Below are positions 36,464-49,800 of a stretch of 64,000 nt of DNA, in pieces; within the stretch, counting starts at the first letter, position 1, and each line of letters starts with the position of its first letter. The position numbers were made by a program, and so were the translations under genes. Source of the DNA: Beta vulgaris subsp. vulgaris (Eukaryota; Streptophyta; Magnoliopsida; Caryophyllales; Amaranthaceae); NCBI RefSeq assembly GCF_026745355.1, contig NC_079206.1, forward strand, positions 11,314,779 to 11,378,778, in the 5' to 3' direction. The notes under the pieces are model-generated. The model was not told where the DNA came from, ran no database searches, and worked only from the letters and a program-made list of their open reading frames with translations.

Positions 36464-37768
36464 CTCCCTCTGTTTTTTTTTTATCTTTCTCACTTAGAAT
36501 TTTGACACTATTCATGCATAGAGAGAATCTTCTCAAATGTTCTCAATTTATAAGAAAAAACATAGTCATGTGGGGTCTTGTTTGATTCGTCTCAATTAGT
36601 ACTTTATTAATATTCAATCGTTATAATTTTTACTACGGTTTTTTCACCAAATACCCCCGAGTTTTCATGAAATTCATCGGGTACCCCCGCACTTTTGAAA
36701 ATACACGGGGTACCCCTCAGTTTTACTATAATACACCCAAATGCCCTTAATGACTAACGGTGGTTAACACCGTTAGTCATTAACCCTAATTATCTAATTT
36801 AAACCCTAATTAACCCTAATTTTAAAAACTAACCCTAACCTCTAAACCTAAACCCTAACCCATCCACCACCCTCCCACCACCCCCACCACAGCAGCTCCC
36901 CCCTCCCCACCATCCCGCAGCTCCCCCCACCCCCGTCGACCCTCCACAGCGCCCCCACCCCGTCGACCCTCCACAGCGCCCCCACCCCATCGAATCCCCC
37001 ACCCTCCCCTTCCCTGGTCGAATCCCCCTACCCTCCCCCACTCCGGTCGAATCTCTCCCTCCCCGCAAATTTTTCTGGGTTGTTCGCTTCCACGAAAAAC
37101 ACCCACCCCATCAGCTCTAGAGTGACATTAAAAAAAAAAAAGATGAGAAGAGGGTGAAACGCCGACGAGGGGAGGGAGGCTGGCGGCTGCGTGGGCTGCG
37201 TAGGTAGGAGGTTGCGGCCGTGAGTTTGGGGGTGCGGGGAGGGGATCGAAACTGAACGGGGGTGGGGGTGGGCGGCTGCGAGAGGGTTAGGGAAGGGGTT
37301 GCTGGGGGTGGGGAGGGGGCGGTCGGTGGTTGGGGAGGGGGGGTCTGCTGGGGTGGTGGGTAGGGTGGGGTTGGGGAGGGGGGGTTTGATGGGGTGGATG
37401 GGGTGGTGGAGAGGGTGGTTAGGGTTTAGGGTTAAGGTTTAAAGTTAGGTTTAGGGTTAGGGTTTAGAGTTAGAAGTAGGATTAGGGTTAAATTAGTGGC
37501 TAATTAGGGTTAAAAAAAGGGTTAATGACTAACGGCAGTTAACGCCGTTAGTCATTAAGGGTATCCGGGTGTATTTTGTTGAAACTGAGGGGTACCCCGT
37601 GTATTTTCAAAAGTGCGGGGGTACCCGGTGAATTTCATGAAAACTCGGGGGCATTTGGTGAAAAAATCGTTTTTACTAATATATAATGAAAGATATTTAA
37701 GTTTTAAAATGTGCATTGGAAGACGCGCACAGAAAAGTGAGAATGATAAAAAAAAAAAACAGAGGGAG
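36464..37768. mobile_element. Stowaway MITE split by a later foldback insertion
   Basis: Left end CTCCCTCTGTTTTTTTTTTA and right end AAAAAAACAGAGGGAG, with TA outside both. The halves 36464-36635 and 37670-37768 join at the duplicated TTTTTACTA. A related copy lies at 53921-54110 and shares GTCATGTGGGGTCTTGTTTG. Confidence 0.8.
36636..37669. mobile_element. Mutator-type long foldback element (copy A2)
   Basis: Ends CGGTTTTTTCACCA and TGGTGAAAAAATCG are inverted; arms continue for about 100 bp with GGGTACCCC words. A perfect 9-bp duplication TTTTTACTA (36627-36635, 37670-37678) marks a Mutator-type insertion. A C-rich left and a G-rich right interior, with AACCCTAA words, match the layout of 2481-3594. 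Both copies carry the inner word ACACCGTTAGTCATTAA. Confidence 0.9.
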
Positions 37769-38040
37769 TAGTGTGCAATTCAATCATCTGATTAAGTAGC
37801 AATCTAGAAAAGCAAAATGCTCTTTCTGTCCAGTATCAGTTCTCACATCATGTCAATTCTTATAATTATTTAGAATTGAGTGTATCTTGAGGGTAATTTG
37901 TTATACACTTATACCATAACTTATTGTGTAACATGTATAATGACATAAACTCCAGCAGCAAGAATGACATAGACTATACATATGACGCATGAATCTCATG
38001 TTATTTGAATTCTTTTTCCAAAAAAATGGTGGTTTATGGT

Positions 38041-38308
38041 AGATGTGATCAGCATGGACCCAACCCAAAAATGGACGGATTTGGGGCACAATTGTTCGGT
38101 CGGTGGTTAAGGCTCGACCCGATTTTTGGGGAAAAAAGCCAGGCCGACGCAAATTTGGAAAAATAGGCTAAGTTTTGGCACAGCCCCAAAACCCCGCTTG
38201 GAGGCCCGAATTAGTGGATTTTGGCGAGGGAATTTCGACTTGAGGCTTGGCCGCCCGAAACGGATCACTTTTTTAGCCAAAGCCCGATCCGGTCCATGAT
38301 CACCTCTA
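38041..38308. mobile_element. Short hAT-like MITE
   Basis: Ends TAGATGTGATCAGCATGGAC and GTCCATGATCACCTCTA are inverted. Flanks GTTTATGG and ATTTATAG share six of eight bases, as an old hAT duplication. The interior has GGCCCGA and CGACCCG words and no gene. Confidence 0.6.
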
Positions 38309-38497
38309 ATTTATAGGTTGTTACACCATGTATTATGGTGTAACAACTACACTCAAGAATTTGTGTAAATGATTTGACATAATTTTATAAGAAGATCATT
38401 CATAATAGACTTAGTCGGGCCTTCAATTTTTCTTTTATTTATGGCATTTTGAAAATCTACTCATACTTTTTCTTGTTTACTAGTGGAGTTATTTACT

Positions 38498-38730
38498 ATT
38501 TCATCCGTCCCTCAATTAAATTTTCATTTCTAATTTTGGCAATATTCATAAGTAAAGAAAATCTTCCAAACTTTTTTCCAATATATTAAAAAAAAACTTA
38601 AGTATGTAAGGTCTTGTTTAATTCGTTTCATTGTGCGTGTACATTACCAGATTTAAACTTTTACAATTTTTACTAATATGTAATTAAAATATTAATGATA
38701 CAAAATGTGTATTGAAAAATTTACAAAGGA
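38498..38730. mobile_element. Degraded Stowaway-like MITE
   Basis: TTTCATCCGTCCCTCAATTA at the left, an interior with GGTCTTGTTTAATTCGT, and an eroded right end near GGAGAAATGAG. It is related to 36464-37768. Confidence 0.4.
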
Positions 38731-38878
38731 GAAATGAGAAGCCTACTAAAGGACAAATAAAGCACTTCTTAAGAATTAGGTAACAATCTTGTCTTAAAGT
38801 ATAAAAAACATAGTTAACTAATCAAGCTCGTTCGGTTGTGTTTCTCGAATTATAAGCTTGAATTTCACTTTTAAAGTT

Positions 38879-39183
38879 TTGGAAAATTTGATATGAATAC
38901 TCTCAACTTTTATCAGTCTTCTTAAAATAATCCAAACTTTGGAGTATTTCAGAATAATCCTAACTTTTGAGGGGATCTTCTCAAAATAAACCAAACTATC
39001 ACTTTTCTTACCTACACTAATTCGTTTTAGGTCTATAATATATATATAATTAATAATTCGGATTATTTTGAGAAGTTACCTCCTAAAGTTAGGATTATTC
39101 TAAAATAATTCAAAGTTAGGATTATTTTTAGAAGACTGGTGAAAGTTGAGATTTTTCTTGTCAATTTTTCCTAAAGTTTTTCC
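38879..39183. mobile_element. Small foldback MITE
   Basis: TTGGAAAATTTGATATGA and CTTCTTAAAATAATCC at the left are mirrored by GGATTATTTTTAGAAG and TTGTCAATTTTTCC at the right. Target duplication not resolved. Confidence 0.5.
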
Positions 39184-40230
39184 TTTTCTGTGGTGGAAAG
39201 GGAAAACATTCTACATTCTTCGTTTCATATTAGATGATACATTTAATATGTACTTTATAATTTTTACAAATACAAAACTAGAAATATATGTCCTTAAAAT
39301 TTATTATTGACATGTATAAAAAGTACAACTATAACATCTAATATGAAATGGAGCCAGTAATTCAAATTATGTCTCAAACATAACAAATAAGCTTAAAACA
39401 GTTAAAAGAGACGAATGACAACTGTTGAGCAGAACTCACTACCAAAAAGAAAAAAGAGAAAGAGAAGGCGTCAAATTATGGCCGGACATAACATTAGTAG
39501 TCTCACCTTAAATCTTAATATAAGCTTGAATTATTGGGTTGTTCTTTATGCTTGTGTGGTCAAATATGAAAGCAGAGAAATGGGGGGTTGAAATTATTCT
39601 GAAATAATTTCATTGGTGTGATAATGACATAACTTGACAGAAGTTCATTAAAAAAAAACGTATTTTTTTTTAAGGTGGGAAGAAGGCCACCTATCAAACC
39701 AAAATCTCACCCAGGTTAATTTGACTTGGCTTTGCGAGAAAGGTTCCTTAAAAGTAAGGGGAATGGAAGGGAGAATCTCCACTCCTAAAGTGCTTTTAAT
39801 TGAGTTTTTGATCGGACAACCACAAGATTGTGAGACAGAAATCAAATCACTCAACCAAGTACTACTTGGTTGATTAGGGTGGTCCTTGTGAATGAAACCA
39901 TGAGAATGGATGACACTTCAAGATGAGGTATTTAATAGAAATATTGTATAATTACTAATAATTCTCACCTGCTTTAAATAAAATTGACCTAAAGAAGAAC
40001 AAAGAAATACAAAAATCGAACAAATGTGCAATCCTAAATGCACAAGTGGACCGTGGATTAAATAAGTTAGAATTGGAGTATTTTTAAGATAGGTAAAATG
40101 AAATATCCTATTAAACCAAAACTTCTCAACCATGCCATTGGTGAAAATTTAACCAACAACTTAGCTTATTGGTAGAATTAGGATTATTAGGAATAACATA
40201 GATCTCTTTCTTCCAAAAGAATCGTATCAG
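39184..40230. other. Intergenic, no recognised gene
   Basis: Contains a small inverted pair near 39219 (TTCGTTTCATATTAGATG) and 39340 (CATCTAATATGAAATGG), an eroded MITE of about 140 bp. Otherwise nothing recognised. Confidence 0.45.
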
Positions 40231-42036
40231 GAACATATTATTAAGGTGCTCCCGCACCTCTCGACAAATTCCTGCATTTCGAGATCATTATGTTTGGTGC
40301 ACCTGCACCTGATTGAGGGGTGCGCCCACACCATTTATGTTTAGTGAAAAATTGGGAGGCCTCGTGCCTAATTAAAATAGTAGGAGATGATTATTATTCG
40401 ACTTATGCTTTTTTAAAAAAATTAACATTAATTCATTGATTCAAACTCATACGACATCTACAATAGAAGTAGAAACTAAAAAAATACATATCAAAATGAA
40501 ATAAATACAATTCTAATATGACAAAACCATGATGGTTGAGTAGATCTAAAACTTCTGAAAATTCTCGTCTTCCACATCGTTGTCTAATGCAGCCTTCTGC
40601 AAGGGGGTTTTGTCAATCTTTTATAGTTTTGAAGTAAGACTGGATTTAGTTCAAGTGATTGTAAATAAAGTCTTGACATCTGTTGCAACTCCACACAAAC
40701 TTCGTTCAACATCTTGAATGACCCAAAAACCCAAAAACAAAGTCTCCAAACTCTCACATGGAGAGAGATAAAACCCAATATATGGCTAGATATAACCCAA
40801 TATATGGGTAGAAAAACTCTCTATTAGAAAGAGACTGAAATTTATTAAAAATATAAACATAAAAAAACTAGTAATCAAAAGGAGGAAAGGGGACTTACCA
40901 CCACCCTTTCCCTAGGGTGAAAATTAGAGTTTTGTAGGAGAGGAGAGAGAAGAGAGATTTTCGACTTATGCTTTATTCTATATAGTTTCGAGAGTGATAT
41001 TAAGGTTCTTATTAGAGAGATAAACATTTTATTTTTGTTTAAGATTTGAGATTCTAAGATTAAGGTTTGTGATTTCTACACATCCAAGGTACTTTTGTTT
41101 CAATTAATTGCAAAGTTTCAGTTTTAATTCTTCTTTTTCATTGTTATTCTTTGTTCTTCCTTATTACTAGATCTCTTATATTGTAGTTTTATATTTTCTT
41201 ATTTTCATTAGATTAATTATCCCTTAATCATGTTTAGCCTTAGATTAGTTATAAACTTCATGATTTATGCTTAGAATCCATGAGTAGTGAGTAGTCTCCT
41301 ATTTAGAGTTAGGGTGAAAGTATGGATAGGGTTTACATGTATTATTAATGTGATTGTGATGATCTAAAGGTGATTATGCATTGATCTTGGTGTTTTGAAG
41401 CCTTAGGATAGATATTGATCACATTTATGCTTTGGTATTTTGGTTTCAAATGTTCTTAATCGAATTTTGAACTCTTTTAGGGCTTTCCAAATTCATTTCT
41501 AGGCCAAGAGATTGGGTAGAAATTAAGGGTTTATTAGGGGTTTTGCAAATTGATTGCATCTCTTAATTGACTAAAGACCATTCGAGAGAGGATTTAGTTG
41601 ATTGATTAAGCGATCATTCTCGAGGACCATTCGAGAGAAGACTCGAGTATTTTAGAGGAAAACTTAACCTTGCATAATCGTCGCCTTTGAATCACAATTT
41701 CATTATGATCGTTGTCCATTTTGATTCATACTAGTAACCTTAATTCTATTGTCTTCCTTACTGATATTTTCATCTCGTTTTATTTGCTAGTCCTTTAATA
41801 GTAGCTAGTCGTAGTTGTTACCAAATCATTTAAAATCCCCCTCCCCCCCAAAAAAACCCCCTCAATAAGGTAATTTAGACTTGATATATAGACTTTGATT
41901 AATCCCATTTTCACTGTGGATCGACCCTTGACTTCTCTTTACTACGTTCTTAGTAATTGCTTGTTAGGTTTTGTAAATATTGTTTGAAAAGCGATTTTTG
42001 GTGCATTAATGATACACTAAAAACCTCTTATCAAAA

Positions 42037-42053
42037 TGGCGCCATTGCCGAGG
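42037..42053 (+). other. Primer-binding site, tRNA-Asp type
   Basis: TGGCGCCATTGCCGAGG differs by two bases from the complement of the plant tRNA-Asp 3' end (TGGCGCCGTTGCCGGGG). It lies three bases after the inferred LTR end. Confidence 0.75.
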
Positions 42054-42171
42054 AAATTGTGCCATTGATTGAAGTTTTTTTTTAGTTTGAAATTGCGTAA
42101 TTGATTTTTTTTTACTTTTCTTTATTGGTTTTTTATCTTGTTTTATTTTATGTGGTAAGTGATGTTTATAT

Positions 42172-43691
42172 CACTAGTACAAAAATGATAATTTGTGTCT
42201 CCCTATTTGCGTCGGACAAAAGAAAGACCGACGCAAATGTTAAGAAACAGATGATTTGCGTCGAATGTTAACAAAGATCTGACGCAAATAACCACAAAAA
42301 GGTCATTTGTGTCAGACCATATAGAGAACGTGACACTAATGATCCAACAATGTGTGTCGGACATGCCCAAGTGTGCGATGCATATGGGTATTAAATAAGC
42401 CCAATATTTTGGATCCGACAATGTATGTCGCATGGACCGTGTGTGTGACGCATAAGAGTATTAAAATAAGTTTTGGGCTATGATTTGCGTCACATGGGCC
42501 AAGAGACATGACGCAAATCATGGGTTTCCCATTTAAGTCGTGCGCTTTAGGGTTTATTTCCCTACCTTAGCTTAATTCGATCTTCAACCGTTTTCTCTTC
42601 ATCTCCCTCATCTCTCTTATCTCCTTAATCTCTCGTTTTCTCACCTTCATCTCTCCTTTTCTCACCTTCATCTCTCCTTTTCTCTCATCTCTCTTTCGCA
42701 TCTCTTTTTGGCGGTGTATTGTGGCGAATGCGGCGGTTTTCCGGCGAAGGGAGGAGGGAGAAAGAAGGTAAATCATGACCCATAGATTCGACAGAGGAGC
42801 AGTGAAGAAGAAAGAGAGCAATAGAACTTGATTCGACAAAGGAGTAGCCTAAACGTTCTCTCAACGTTAATAGAAGAGAAGTAGCACAAGTCGTAGCACC
42901 GCAACTGTGCAATTTTAATTTGATTGGTTTGGTATGTTAAATTTTATTTGATTGGTTTTATTTTCACTACTTTTTGATGCAATTTTATAGACTTTTCGGA
43001 ACTCTTTAAGTTGTGGAATTTTCAGATTCAATTTCTTATCAATTCTAGAGTTTAACTTTGAGTCAAAATTTCAATTGATCGATTTATCTCAGGTTATCAA
43101 AAGGATTGAAGATTTGAAGATCTGAGTCTTTTATTTTGTTTTCTTTTTTATTTTCCAGTAATTTATGTATTTGTTTTAATTAGTGTTTGCGGTATTATAA
43201 AGATTCTGAATGAACGAAATTTAATTTTCAGTATTAAGGCAATGAACTCTGATTCCATTTGGATATGGCAATGAACTCTGATTCCATTTGGATATGCAAT
43301 AAATTCTTGAATGGAAAACAAAGTATGTTCTTTGAATAAAGAACTGGCCTCTGAATGAACGAAATTTATTTTTTTAATAAAAAACAGTCATCTGCGTCGG
43401 ATGGTGTTCAAAGTCCGACAATATTGACTTTTTTAAATATAAAATAGATGATCCGCGTCGCGCACATCCTATCATGCGACGCAGATGGTGTTGTTGGGAT
43501 TGGGGCTAAAAGGACCATTTGCATCGGACCAGACAATACATACGATGCAAATAACACTAAATATGCGTCGTGTATTAATCCAACGCCAGATCATCTCTAT
43601 CAAATTTGCGTCGAGACCTGTGCTGTCGGACCTATGTCCGACGCAAATGGTGGTCCCAGGTCCGACACAAATCGTTCTTTCTGTACTAGTA
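42172..43691. mobile_element. CACTA-like element with GCGTCGGA subterminal repeats
   Basis: Left end CACTAGTACAAAAA and right end TTTCTGTACTAGTA are near inverse, both flanked by TAT (42169-42171 and 43692-43694), a 3-bp duplication as in CACTA elements. Both subterminal regions carry many copies, in both orientations, of ATTTGCGTCGGAC or its weaker forms (GTGTCGGAC, GACGCAAAT), which in such elements bind transposase. The middle has a leader-like pyrimidine-rich stretch (42570-42700) but no transposase. The last base of the right end breaks the CACTA rule. Confidence 0.75.
43230..43300. repeat. 31-bp tandem duplication
   Basis: GCAATGAACTCTGATTCCAT followed by TTGGATATG occurs twice in a row within the CACTA-like element. 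Confidence 0.75.
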
Positions 43692-46417
43692 TATGAGTCT
43701 AGGAATTTGTATATAATTTTTTTTTGTTTTTTTCTTCCTTCTTTTAAGAGAATTCCAAAAAAAATGGCAAACTTCTTTTTTCCTCAATATGAGGATGAAC
43801 CATTTTGGAATTATTATTAGAGATTTGAGAACACTCTTCTAACTAAGTATATACTTGAGCTTTAGGAGATGTGTAAGGTGAGGTATGAGAGTTTGAATAT
43901 GCATACAAGAGAAGTGGTGGAGTCTATATTTAATGGTGATTTTCAATCCCAACACTTTGATGAAGCATGAAGTTTCTTTGGGTGGCTATCGAGAGACACC
44001 TATGAGTGGGACCATGGAAATACTACTTTCTCAAATTTAGAAGATGCCTCTAGCTGTGAACTACATGTCTATTATGGAATTCTTAATTCACTTAAAGAAA
44101 ATATGTCATTGTTAAAGAGGTGTGATTCTATGATGGACAACATTATCGAATCTAGCAAAAGATCAATTGAAACATTGGGTGAATTATCGATAATCAAAAT
44201 CGCTCTTGCATGACTATAACCAATGAAGACGGTGATTGAGATATGAATCGGAACCCCATAGTAGATGAATCATTTATTGAGAAAGCCTAAACTATAGAGT
44301 CTAGTGATGGTGAATAAGTAGTTGATGAGACTTTTGTTTCTACTTATCCTCTTCATATTCCCTATTCTAGGAAACTCGACTTAGTTCCTTCCTTCCCCAT
44401 CTTATTCCCTCTTCTCAAAGTTTCACCATTGGAAGAACTTTTTGCCTCTTTAAACCTTTACAAGACTCAAATGGAAGTCATCTAGGACACAATCGAGCTT
44501 AAAATTTGCAAGGACTATCAAAAGGAGAACTCATTGATTTATCCTTTTTATTTGAATTTTGATGTTTGTTCTTCATATTTTTCAGATTCTCTCGGAAATT
44601 TCATTATTTTCGGCACTCATCACTTGGTAAGCATATAGACGCATTAAGATTTGTGCATGCTCTTTGTTTATGTCATACCTATTTACTCCATTGTGAAATG
44701 TGTGCTAATGCTTATGACAAACTATTGAGATCTTTAAAAAATTATTTAATGGTAAGGTCTATCTAATGATCTTAAAAGAGCACTTTTGGCAGGTATTCTA
44801 AGACCCTTCTCCTTATCTTACTTGGTTAGGATTTTTGCTTGATTTTGTCCCCTTACATCCTCCCTTACTTCTTTTTGCTTGTCAACTCCGAGGACGGAGT
44901 TTGTATTAAGCTTGGGGGAATTAGCATGTGTTCTCTCTATTTGAAAATTTTCTTCCTCCTTTTTGTAATTAGGTTCATATTTGTATATTTGCATGTTAAT
45001 TAGGTTCATATTAGTGTATTTACATGTTGGGTTTGCAAGAAAAAAAAAACTAACAAAAAGATTTTATTTTTCTTTTCTTACTTTCTTTTTATGCATTAAG
45101 ATTAGTTTGGTTGTATGCATGATGTGTTGCTAAGAGTATTCATAACTTGATTGGAAGACCTTCTTTGTATTTGACTTGATGGTTTTGGAAGCCTTGCTGT
45201 AAATTTAGGTGATATTTGAGATTGACAACTTTTGATAGAGTCTTTTTGAAATTAGGCGAGTTGGTTACTTGGATTGCATTATCCCTTGTGCGATGAACCT
45301 TGAAGGAGGGCCACGAACCTTGTAAGACCCATTTACAACCCCCACCATTGATCATCTAACTTGTGACTTGCATTTCAGCTCTCTAAGATTGCATATGACC
45401 TAACTAAATAGAAGAATGATTCAGGACATTTCACTTTGCTAGAGTTAGGAGCTCAAAAGCCAAAAATCTTTTTATACAGGCATAATTATCCGCTTCTCAA
45501 CCAATCTGAGCCAATCTATCCTATTTTTGCTTAACCCTCATAATAAGTCATGGACAAACTTTCCTCAAAGTGGAGTACATATCTAGTTTGTGTTGAGTTG
45601 AGTTATTTTGATACTAAGTCTTTGGTTGAAAGTAAGTTAATGTGCGTGTATAATTGCAAAAAAGTTCAAGAAAATTGCGAGAAAGGAAAGACAAAGGAGA
45701 TAAAATAAAGAATGTTCTTATTGTTTCATTTGGGTTTCTATTGAAAGAAAAGAAAGAGATAGCAAATTGATGAGAAAAAATGAAAAAAAAAATGTTCAAA
45801 AATCAACGTGAAAAAGAAAAAAAAAGTGGTTATGTTTGAGATTTCAAATTGAGTTGGTGTTAGGATTAGCTTGGGGGAGTCATTTTCCCTAGTTTGTACT
45901 CCACTTTATCCTTTTTGCACCACATCCCTAAATTGATACACTCGCCCCTAACCTAGCCTCATTACAACATTGATAAAGTCACTTTTGACTTCTAGATTAG
46001 TCTTGGTCAATTTAGTAGTGGCGGGTGAAATTTTGTGGAAGTTATGATGAGGGTCATCAAAATCTGGTTGAGGCGAGCTATTATGGTTGAGCATCCTAGG
46101 GAGGATTCAAATTCGGGACATGGAAGTGGAGAGGGGTGAGAAATCAATCCTAGAAAGCCTAGATTTTAAGAATACTCGGTTGATTGGTGGATTAGATCTC
46201 TTAAGTCACTCTTGTGCTTCCTAATCATCATTCCTCTTGTGTTTCATTGGTCTACTAAATGTTGGTATGAACTCATTTAGCTTGCATGTCATGTTTGTAG
46301 CTTGCATATAGAGCATTTAGGCTAGCGTGTTGCTGATTTTCTTTTTCATAGTTTTCTCCTCTTTTCTTTCATCATTTTCTCATCTTTGCTTTACTTGAGG
46401 ACAAGTAAAATGCTAGG

Positions 46418-46429
46418 CTTGGGGGAGTT
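46418..46429 (+). other. Polypurine tract of the LTR relic
   Basis: CTTGGGGGAGTT stands right before the LTR start TGATAAG. Similar words CTTGGGGGAATT (44911) and CTTGGGGGAGTC (45869) occur further left, so this motif has been duplicated inside the element. Confidence 0.6.
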
Positions 46430-46837
46430 TGATAAGTGTGTTTCTAACTCACTTTATAGACTCTTTTTAGCGTTTTGATCATATTTCTCCCATTTCTTCC
46501 TTCTTTCTTCTTAGTTCTTCCTTTCCCCTTCTATTTCATTCACTTGATCATTCTTGATCATAGTGACATTTTGCTATGTTTTCAGTCATTTTTGACTGAA
46601 TTTCTAGTACATTTGCTTTGACCCTGTTTTGCCATGTTCTTAATATAGGTGGAACTACCTAAGATGGCTACGAGTTGTAGAGTTGGCAAAGGAAGCAATG
46701 AAAATAGAGCACACATTGAGAAATGATGCGTTTGCATCATACCCCGTGTCCGCTCGCACAAAGGAGCACATTGCACAATAGAATCTTGTTCAGGGAACTT
46801 CAAATGGACATAACTTTCGAACCACAAATCGGATTAT

Positions 46838-49800
46838 CACTACTATAAAAAAGGGCAAAGATAACACCCCTAAATTAACTCTTATTTTATCAACTGTTAT
46901 GTAAAGTCTAAATTTAACGTTTCAACAAAAGAACTGTTATCTTAGCGTGTATAGAAAATATTTCACTTAACACTTATCTTAATGTGTGTTATCTTTGCTA
47001 TGAAATTAGTTTATTGTGTTTTATTTTATTCTTTTATGGAAATATGGTGAATTTTTATTATTAATAAAAATTCACTTAAAATAATTATGTTGAAAAAAGA
47101 ACCGTTTTATTTTCAATTACCTTTAGGAACAAGCTTTTTACTCTCCTTAAAAAAAAGAGGAACAAACTTTCTACTTCGTAAATCCCGTTTCTTTTATTTT
47201 CAATTTGCTGTAACTGAACCAAGTTGTGCGTCTGTTCTCGGCTCGCTCAACCCTTCTCTCAACTCCGATCTCCACCTCCACCTCTCTCTCTCTCGGTGGC
47301 GGGGCCAGTAAAAATAAACGAAAAAAACATGCTGCCAGACGCGTGAAGGTGAGGAAGAGAGATGAAAGATTTTGAAATAAACACGCTGAAAGGAAGAGAG
47401 AGACTGAGGAAGAGAGAAATTGAAAAACGAAACCCTAAGCTCGGCTGCGGAGGAACGACGACAGTCGACAGCACATTTGTATTCGCCGGAGACGACGATG
47501 ACGAGCAGTGAGGAAGAGGAACGAAGCCACGAAGCGATGGAGTCAGGAGGCGGAGGTGAAGCGACGCCGCCACCCCACCGCCCACATCCATTCGCCGTCG
47601 CGGACCTCCCGAGACGCCCAGCACTCACTCACTGTCACTCCAGTCAGCCCGTAAGTTTTCTAAACCCTAAGTTTTAGTTTTAGTTTTAGTTTTAATTTTT
47701 TTAAAAGGTAATATTCACATTGTTTGGTTGTGAATTATGATACTTGTGAAATGTGAATTTGTGATTATGGATTTATGGTTGTTGATTTGGAATTGGTCAT
47801 GAACTCATGATTTTGGAAACTGTTAGTTTGGAATTTCGAATTTGTAATTAGGATATTGTAAATATGAGTTGATTTATATTGAACTCATTCAGTTCCCAGT
47901 GATAGTTTTCAGGGTATTGATTTGTTAGACTACAATTTTGTTTTCAATCTCATTATATGTCGTCTTTTGCCATATGAAAATATCTTTGCCTACTACAGTT
48001 GACTGCTTAGGATTGATATTGCATACATTTAGGCATCCTCTGGCCTCGCCAATGCTGAAATTCATCTTTGATTGTCGTTGCCAATGCCTTGGTTGCTGCG
48101 TCTTACTCTTACGCTCCTTAAGTAATTGATTGGTGGTGTAAAATTAAATCATAATTGTGTATTTCAAACCATAGTATCAACATCAGTCTCAAGTAGTTGT
48201 AATGTTTTTGAAAGATCTGGGATCCTGTACTCTCGTTTTGCAGCACAAATGAAAATCATTACACGTGAAAGTAAAATCAAATTAGGTCTTCATTGCCTTA
48301 GAAGAGGTTGTGGGAAGAACAAAATTTAATTGTTATACTAATAATAGTATTTAATAATACGAAAAATAAAGAATAACAATAATCATAATTATTATAATGA
48401 TAAATCAACTAATATTCATATTATATGTAAACTAGTTGCGGCCGTAACAATAGAATTTGTGTTCTTGAAGTATTTTATTGCATAATTATGCACTTCTCAT
48501 GTTGTCACTCTCCTTTTCTCAGTCACAGCATAAGATTGAGAAGGAAAGATGATTATGCCGTCTTCTATTTTGAACCTCTCCCTCTCTCTCTTTGGATTTG
48601 GGTTAAAAAAGGTGTCTAGCTCTCCTTCCTTCTCTGATGCGATATCAGACTTAATTGATAACAGATTTCCTCGAGTCATGGGAGACGGGCAAATTTGTGC
48701 AATCATTGTGGTGGTTGTCAAATGGTCACCCGTCTAGTTTGACCACCCTATCGACCTACCCCTTGAGTAGATTTCATTTATTGCTTTGAATTCACCTACA
48801 TTATGTTTGAAGGGTGGCTTTGATTGCCATAACAAAGAGATTGGACGCATAAGGAGTCCGTAGCCTAAATATTTAAAGACCTTCAACAGATGGGTCTGTG
48901 AAACTGCATGCTCATGTTGGAGATGAGGAAGCTCTGGAAATTTTGAACTCACAGATGTGTGTTCATGTGGGAGCATACGAACTTCAGAATTAGAGAAGTT
49001 GACAATGTCAGGTCAGTAGGTTTGGATTAGCAATCAGGTTACTTTTTTGTTATCTTACGAAAATAACATTAGTAGACAATGCAATGAGATTGTTTCAAAC
49101 CTTCATGCATCCCATACATGTATATCTATGAAGTGATAAGGAAATGACCAACTCATAATTAATACTTTGAATTGAAGCATGTAGTTTAGAAACTAGAAAG
49201 CCCGTCTATTTCAAGGTGAATGTAGTGGCACCTGAATTGATATACAATCTTATTGTTTGAGTCTCAAAGATGTTGTAGATATTTGGCAATTTGTGGCACA
49301 TACATACAAATGCATAATTGTTTCATGAATACTTATTATGTAATTACCTTTATCGCAGTATTATTACGGCATTGGTCGAACCTATTCTCACGAGAAAATT
49401 GATGAACACAAAGAGTTGTGGATTACATGTCAGAGATTAACAAGAAGCACAAATGATGAATGAGTTATAACTTCCCGCCTAATTTTTTTTACCTTAATCT
49501 ATTTTTGGATGTATATTATATTTTTTGATTTGGATAGTAATATCATGTGGATGTAGCTAGTCTAGATTTGATTGTTTATGAGTCAGATTAATATTGATTT
49601 GTATATATAGTAGTTTTTGGAAGTTTAGAATTATGAATATTCCGTTGAATTATATTAAGAAATAAAAATTTTGGGATCCAATTTGTTGGTTGTAAGATCC
49701 TGTGGGTTGAGTATTATATAGCAGGTACTGTACGAAATTTTTGAGTTGCTGCAATTAACGCCTGCTAATTAATGCCTACTCACAGGTGAGAATATGATAA

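Larger units (their letters stand above)
40900..46837 (+). mobile_element. Athila-like LTR retrotransposon relic
   Basis: The left LTR ends near 42033 (CCTCTTATCA). The primer site TGGCGCCATTGCCGAGG (42037-42053) fits tRNA-Asp, as in Athila-type Gypsy elements. A polypurine tract CTTGGGGGAGTT (46418-46429) precedes a right LTR starting TGATAAGTGTG (46430). Internal sequence after the nested CACTA-like element has gag-like scraps (from 43764 ATGGCAAACTTCTTT and FPQYEDEPFWNYY, then stops). No reverse transcriptase or integrase was found. The left LTR start is unclear and 40900 is only a guess. The right LTR is cut at 46837 by another transposon. Confidence 0.65.
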
